From the NCBI GenBank assembly GCA_016342595.1, contig JAEINY010000010.1, positions 1-50,236 on the forward strand: a DNA stretch of 50,236 bases, given 5' to 3'. Under the pieces are notes generated by a model. That model ran no database searches. It was not told where the DNA came from and saw only the letters and a list, made by a program, of their open reading frames with translations. A program made the position numbers and the translations under genes. This document shows, one piece after another, positions 46,729-50,236 of the stretch. Source of the stretch: Marinilabiliaceae bacterium. Lineage in GTDB: Bacteria; Bacteroidota; Bacteroidia; Bacteroidales; Marinilabiliaceae. Numbering within the stretch: the first letter of the stretch is position 1; each line of letters begins with the position of its first letter.

Positions 46729-48255
46729 ATGAAAAATATTATAATCATACTTACATTCACACTATGTCTGTTCTCAGGATGTGATGATGTACTGGAACAA
46801 ACACCTATCACTTCCATACCTGAGCAGGAGATGTTCAATAATATAGAGGGCATGCAAGGAGCTTTGGTTGGCGTATACAATTCCATATCCAGCTCTGACT
46901 ATTATGGACGACTAATGTATGCCTATGAAGGATCAAAGGGACCAGATTTTTCAGTAGATGATACCGGTAACCGGTTTGAAAAAGAAAATGGCTATGGTGA
47001 GAGCTCTTCATCGGGTGGTTATGCATCTGATGCTTGGAATCACCTGTACGAAACCATTCATCAATGCAACAGCCTGTTGTATTACATTGATAACACGACC
47101 ATCGAAGGAGAAGATGATGAGTTAAAAAGGATTAAAGGTGAAACATTAGCGCTTCGGGGACTTACTTATTTTGACCTCATGCGTCTTTTTGCCTATCCTC
47201 CGATCTACTCGTGTAAAGATGGAGTATTATATCAGGACAAATACAAATATGGTGTGCCATTAATCACGTCTCTCAAACAAGCAAAAGAAGTATTAATAAA
47301 TCCTATTGGAAGAGATCTTGCAGATGACTGCTACACACATATTATTTCCGATTTTACCAGTGCAGCAACTTTACTGGAAGGTATTAATCCGGTGAATGGT
47401 AATATTTCTTTCCAAGCTGTTAAAGCATTGTTAACACGCGCTTATCTTTATAAAAATGACTGGACCAATGTAATCACGCATGGTGAAGAAGCCATAGCTG
47501 CCGGTGGTAGCATGCTTCCTTACAGCTCATACAAAACAGAGTATTACAAAACATTTAGTGTGGAGAATATCTGGGAACTGGCTTATATCACAACCGACCA
47601 TTTAAGTACTAATTCTCTTAACTATCTGGTGCGATTCCCTACAGTTAACTCCCCTGGCGCACCTGATGACGGTGATATTGCATCTGAAACCGGATATGCC
47701 GGCTACAGAGGTAATAAATACCTGAGAGCAGTACTAAGAGCCGAAAAAGATGGTTATGGAGAGTACAGAGATGTACGCAGTTATTTAATTTGCGACAATG
47801 ACCCAGGTTCGAGCACGGGTATTCGTAAATATGTGGGGACAGAAGCCCATTATTTGCATAATATTACCATGGTACGCCTGCCAGAAATTTATTTATCAGT
47901 AGCCGAAGCTTACGCTGAAAAAGATAACCTTCCGAAAGCCGAAGAGTTTTTCAATGTTGTGTTTAAAGCCCGATTAGATTCTTCATACATCGCCACTGAT
48001 CAAGACCAAACAATATCTGACATTCTAACGGATCGTCGGAAAGAATTGGTTTTAGAAGGTCATAATTATTGGGATCATTTTAGAAAAGCAATTCCTTTTG
48101 ATCGGGAAAAAAAGGGTAATGTTTCTTCTGACAATGACTACATTGACTTTACATTACCTCAGGTAGTATACCCCATTCCACAACGAGAAATGGAAGCTAA
48201 CCCGAATATCAGAGAACAACAAAATCCTGGTTACTTACCTTACTTAACGGATTAA
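46729..48255 (+). CDS. SusD/RagB-family substrate-binding lipoprotein
   Basis: 508 residues from the ATG at 46729; an in-frame TTG three codons earlier is rejected. The lipoprotein signal ends in 'LCLFSGC' (Cys18). Family motifs are 'QTPITSIPEQEMFNNIEGMQ', 'DAWNHLYETIHQCNSLLYYI', 'GETLALRGLTYFDLMRLFAY', 'VPLITSLKQAKE', 'QAVKALLTRAYLYKNDW', 'RLPEIYLSVAEAYAE', 'ILTDRRKELVLEGHNYWDHF' and 'PIPQREMEANPNIREQQNPG'. It caps the SusC barrel on the cell surface and binds the ligand. It starts 14 bp after susC. No glycosidase, peptidase or surface-binding gene follows, so the nutrient class cannot be read from context. Confidence 0.96.
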   Translation: MKNIIIILTFTLCLFSGCDDVLEQTPITSIPEQEMFNNIEGMQGALVGVYNSISSSDYYGRLMYAYEGSKGPDFSVDDTGNRFEKENGYGESSSSGGYASDAWNHLYETIHQCNSLLYYIDNTTIEGEDDELKRIKGETLALRGLTYFDLMRLFAYPPIYSCKDGVLYQDKYKYGVPLITSLKQAKEVLINPIGRDLADDCYTHIISDFTSAATLLEGINPVNGNISFQAVKALLTRAYLYKNDWTNVITHGEEAIAAGGSMLPYSSYKTEYYKTFSVENIWELAYITTDHLSTNSLNYLVRFPTVNSPGAPDDGDIASETGYAGYRGNKYLRAVLRAEKDGYGEYRDVRSYLICDNDPGSSTGIRKYVGTEAHYLHNITMVRLPEIYLSVAEAYAEKDNLPKAEEFFNVVFKARLDSSYIATDQDQTISDILTDRRKELVLEGHNYWDHFRKAIPFDREKKGNVSSDNDYIDFTLPQVVYPIPQREMEANPNIREQQNPGYLPYLTD

Positions 48256-48293
48256 GAATAACATTATTAAAACAACTATAGATTTAAGTTAAT

Positions 48294-48331
48294 AAAAAAG
48301 GGATGTCCATCTGTGTGGGCATCCTTTTTTT
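48294..48331 (+). terminator. Terminator of the susCD operon
   Basis: ggatgtcca (48301-48309) pairs fully with tgggcatcc (48316-48324), with one G-T pair, and a T-run follows. The right arm contains tgtgggca, the complement of the TGCCCACA word found in the susC leader palindromes. Confidence 0.88.
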
Positions 48332-49115
48332 AATTGAGGTTTCTTACCCCACATCCTTCTTCGTGCCGTTTAGCCGCATCTAATCCCATCCGGCCCCCCC
48401 ATAAGCGACCTAACTCTTCTGTTGAAGAATTGTCAAGCCCATAGCCAACATTGTAAAATAATGACGCTCAATTGATATTCACAATGGAAAATCAAACATC
48501 GATGAATAATCAAATTCTCCAGAAAATCCATTAACATATTGAAGACAATCCTGGCAACAAGAACTTTTCCGTAGAAGACCTGGCAAAACAAAATTTACCA
48601 AGTCATCTATATTAATTTTCTCCCCACAACCGAAGCTATCAGTCATGATCCACGATACAATGCATTGCTTCAAAAAATAATCTGCCTTTTTATATGGGGA
48701 GTTAACTGCTACCCAATATTCTCTTTCCTACCTCCATTCATCTCCTGATTTTCGTCATTCCAATTGATGCTCCACCAATCTGATTATCCATGCAACAAAA
48801 GTATCATGATGCAACAATTATCTTGCATTTTTACAATAAACTGCAACCATTCCACTAAGTAACTAATCACATTTTGCCTGAACTTTACTGTAGATTTTAA
48901 ACAAGGGTATAATACCATTTTAACCACGAATGTGGACTTATTGCCTTTGGTATAATGCCGATGTAATGATGAATGGAATTATCAAATGAAATGCAGATAA
49001 GACCAGCTTCATTATACAATCGGTATAACATCATTAAAAAACAGTAAACCTTTAAAATCACGATTTGAGAATTTAAAAGACGTAAACTTTAATTATGGAG
49101 AATGAAAATAGGTAA
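48332..49115. other. Decayed intergenic region downstream of susD
   Basis: About 780 bases without an intact gene. It holds a 45-codon open stretch on the minus strand (48330-48467) with protein-like composition, and a probable AraC-type helix-turn-helix remnant on the + strand (48484-48617). From about 48620 to 49115 it is AT-rich, with no recognisable gene, promoter or strong hairpin. The pattern suggests decayed genes. Confidence 0.5.
48484..48617 (+). pseudogene. Remnant of an AraC-type regulator (helix-turn-helix start)
   Basis: One frame reads MENQTSMNNQILQKIH, a stop, then HIEDNPGNKNFSVEDLAKQN and LPSHLY before another stop. The block I-E-D-N...N-F-S-V-E-D-L-A-K-Q...SHLY fits the opening of the AraC/HTH_18 domain ('FSVEDLA' then 'S-x-x-x-L-Y-R') found at the C-terminus of hybrid two-component regulators. 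The two stops and the missing second half mark it as broken. Such regulators often sit beside SusCD loci. The match is short, so the call is tentative. Confidence 0.4.
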
Positions 49116-49223
49116 ATGATTAGAATCACTGATGGAGCTTATCCAGAGAAAAGCAGTGTACAGATGACCGTATCCTTTCAAAAGGAAGAAGAATTAGGGA
49201 AAACTAAAAACCAGAAGTCATGA
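49116..49223 (+). CDS. Possible 35-residue ORF coupled to the TonB-domain gene
   Basis: A short frame starting MIRITDGAYPEKSSVQ and ending KTKNQKS overlaps the next gene by four bases (ATGA). That overlap is typical of coupled translation, and the composition is plausible for a protein tail. It has no recognisable domain and an A-rich start region. It may be a real small protein, the end of a decayed upstream gene, or chance. Confidence 0.25.
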   Translation: MIRITDGAYPEKSSVQMTVSFQKEEELGKTKNQKS

Positions 49224-49972
49224 AAAAGTTGTTGTTAGTATTAATGATCGGATTCCTTTCTACGAGCCTATACGCTCAAAAGGAACTGGAAGAAACAAAG
49301 GTGACACCACCCCATTTTAGGGGGAACTTGATTGAAGAAGAAAAACCTGTTGTTGAAAAATCTCCAATTTGTCGTTACATCGAAAAAGAATTGGTATACC
49401 CTGAAGAAGTACAAGACTTCTACCCTGAAGGAGTAGTAGTGGTGGAATTTACAGTAGAGGCCGATGCTTCTGTTTCCGACTTTGTAGTCACAAACTCAGT
49501 AGCCTATGAGTTGGATAAATCGGTGATTGACTGCTTGAAAAGTACCAAAGGCATGTGGATACCTGGTAAAGTAAATGGAATTAATGCACCAATGGAGAAA
49601 AAAGTGTATGTGAGATTTGATGTCCTGGACACCCCCTCTCTTAATGAACTTGCCTTAAGTTCATATAATACTGCAATAAAGCGGTATCAAAAGGGTACTA
49701 AATTCCAGGAAAACGAAAATTTGGCCGAAAACAAAAGAATTAAAAAGTCTGAACGACGCTTCAATTGGTCTTTGAACCATTTAGAAATGGCGACTACTTA
49801 TAAACCCAATGATCCCTCCATTTTATTCTGGCAAGCAAGAAACTACCACGAATTAGGCGACTATACCAGAATGAATGAAAAGATAGAGAGATACATTCAA
49901 ATTATTAATTCACAAATAGCTATGGAAGAATTTGAAGATGTATATGACCTTGCTGTCATTGTTCATGAATAA
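49220..49972 (+). CDS. Exported TonB-C-terminal-domain protein with helical tail
   Basis: 250 residues. A cleavable signal peptide ends at SLYAQ (residue 20), so the protein should be periplasmic rather than membrane-anchored like classical TonB. Residues of about 45-135 resemble the TonB C-terminal domain: 'EKELVYPEEVQDFYPEGVVV', 'VEFTVEADASVSDFVVTNSV' and 'MWIPGKVNGINAPMEKKVYV'. The C-terminal third is helical and TPR-like ('NWSLNHLEMATTYKPNDPSI', 'FWQARNYHELGDYTRMNEKI'). It lacks the N-terminal helix and Pro-rich linker needed to transduce ExbBD energy. A role as a decoy, scaffold or modified transducer is open. A hairpin follows the stop. Confidence 0.8.
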   Translation: MKKLLLVLMIGFLSTSLYAQKELEETKVTPPHFRGNLIEEEKPVVEKSPICRYIEKELVYPEEVQDFYPEGVVVVEFTVEADASVSDFVVTNSVAYELDKSVIDCLKSTKGMWIPGKVNGINAPMEKKVYVRFDVLDTPSLNELALSSYNTAIKRYQKGTKFQENENLAENKRIKKSERRFNWSLNHLEMATTYKPNDPSILFWQARNYHELGDYTRMNEKIERYIQIINSQIAMEEFEDVYDLAVIVHE

Positions 49973-49991
49973 GAACACCATTGAGTTATTG

Positions 49992-50011
49992 CGCCCGATC
50001 AGCATCGGGCG
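49992..50011 (+). terminator. Hairpin after the TonB-domain gene
   Basis: cgcccgat (49992-49999) pairs perfectly with atcgggcg (50004-50011) around a cagc loop, 20 bp after the stop codon. The following bases (ttccatgcc) lack a proper T-run, so termination may be weak. Confidence 0.55.
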
Positions 50012-50236
50012 TTCCATGCCTCCCCTATGAATCGCCCCATCTTTAAAATTCATTTTTACCTTTTGTCATTCTCCCTTTTAATCTTTTACCATTTTATATA
50101 GCGTGCCCCTTCGCCCCAGGCAAGTCCCGATATGTATCGGAAGGCTTTCCCCCGATAGCCAATCCCCTGCCCGAAACATTGAATGATCCCTATAAGCTAT
50201 TTAAATAGTCATTTAAACAAACCTCCATATTCAGTA
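50012..50236. other. Non-coding right edge with pyrimidine and palindromic words
   Basis: A pyrimidine-rich tract with ttttacctttt-like words (50050-50095) resembles the one after thiH. A cccgata-tg-tatcgg palindrome follows near 50127-50140. A 33-codon minus-strand frame (50078-50179) exists but shows no family match. No gene is claimed. Confidence 0.4.

Noticed and set aside
48479..48673. 64-codon minus-strand frame in the decayed region
   Set aside because: The opposite strand shows a better AraC-like match; this frame has no recognisable features.
50078..50179. 33-codon minus-strand frame starting MFRAGDWLSG
   Set aside because: It runs through a cccgata/tatcgg palindrome and a pyrimidine tract; probably a repeat read by chance.

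Overview
The window comes from a Bacteroidota (Bacteroidetes) chromosome, most likely class Bacteroidia and plausibly a Marinilabiliales-type environmental bacterium; the order is inference. Supporting signs are a SusC/SusD pair with an ECF sigma factor and FecR-type anti-sigma, a T9SS C-terminal sorting domain on a secreted subtilase, DUF5686, GIN-domain and YwqK-like proteins, TonB-dependent receptors with CarboxypepD_reg-like domains, and promoters of the form TTTG-N19-21-TANNTTTG. No rRNA, tRNA, CRISPR array, intact transposase or prophage was found. Gene content is mostly chromosomal housekeeping with a few accessory patches.

Layout. 1-7.1 kb (+): a YwqK/MORN-like secreted protein, a T9SS subtilase, xseA, a TPR sensor kinase and xseB; the kinase separates the two exonuclease VII subunits. 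7.1-10 kb (-): peptidase E, an RDD membrane protein and an old-yellow-enzyme reductase. 10.3-19.9 kb (-): the thiamine regulon. It has two transcription units, each with its own promoter and TPP riboswitch: a single TonB-dependent receptor (probable thiamine importer), and the biosynthetic operon thiS-thiC-tenI/thiE-like-thiD-thiE-thiG-thiH, which has no thiF in this window. 20-21 kb (-): two tandem thioredoxins, one a lipoprotein and one cytoplasmic. 21.1-23.1 kb (+): a CCA-adding-type nucleotidyltransferase and a TrmH-type methyltransferase. 23.2-25.7 kb (-): a secreted EEP-family enzyme and a beta-helix lipoprotein. 26-27.1 kb (+): an AI-2E-type permease. 27.2-37.4 kb (-): a GIN lipoprotein, an unusual WML-repeat membrane protein, malate dehydrogenase, a four-gene MacB-like export operon (adaptor, permease, TolC, second adaptor; no ATPase seen), and glmM. 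37.6-41.2 kb (+): a pseudouridine synthase with a duplicated N-terminal extension, and a DUF5686 outer-membrane protein. 41.3-48.3 kb (+): ECF sigma, FecR, SusC (with STN domain) and SusD, a complete trans-envelope signalling and uptake locus with no adjacent hydrolase. 48.3-50.2 kb: a decayed stretch with a probable AraC-type helix-turn-helix remnant, then a periplasmic TonB-C-terminal-domain protein.

How the genes work together. Exogenous thiamine should enter through the TPP-regulated receptor, and TPP then represses both import and synthesis. The ECF/FecR/STN-SusC set suggests ligand-induced expression of SusCD. The export operon and thioredoxin pair suggest envelope stress or redox functions; this is inference.

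The least explained material is: (i) the WML-repeat protein beside the GIN lipoprotein; (ii) two ~103-bp non-coding elements with identical 9-bp inverted ends, one inside the thi operon; (iii) a modular repeat tract at 12.97-13.28 kb whose paired words recur at an identical 41-bp offset; (iv) two palindromes sharing the core TGTGCCCACA in the susC leader. Start codons were moved inward where an upstream start lay inside another gene, a promoter or a signal-peptide-incompatible extension. Function calls rest on motif recognition by eye, without database searches.
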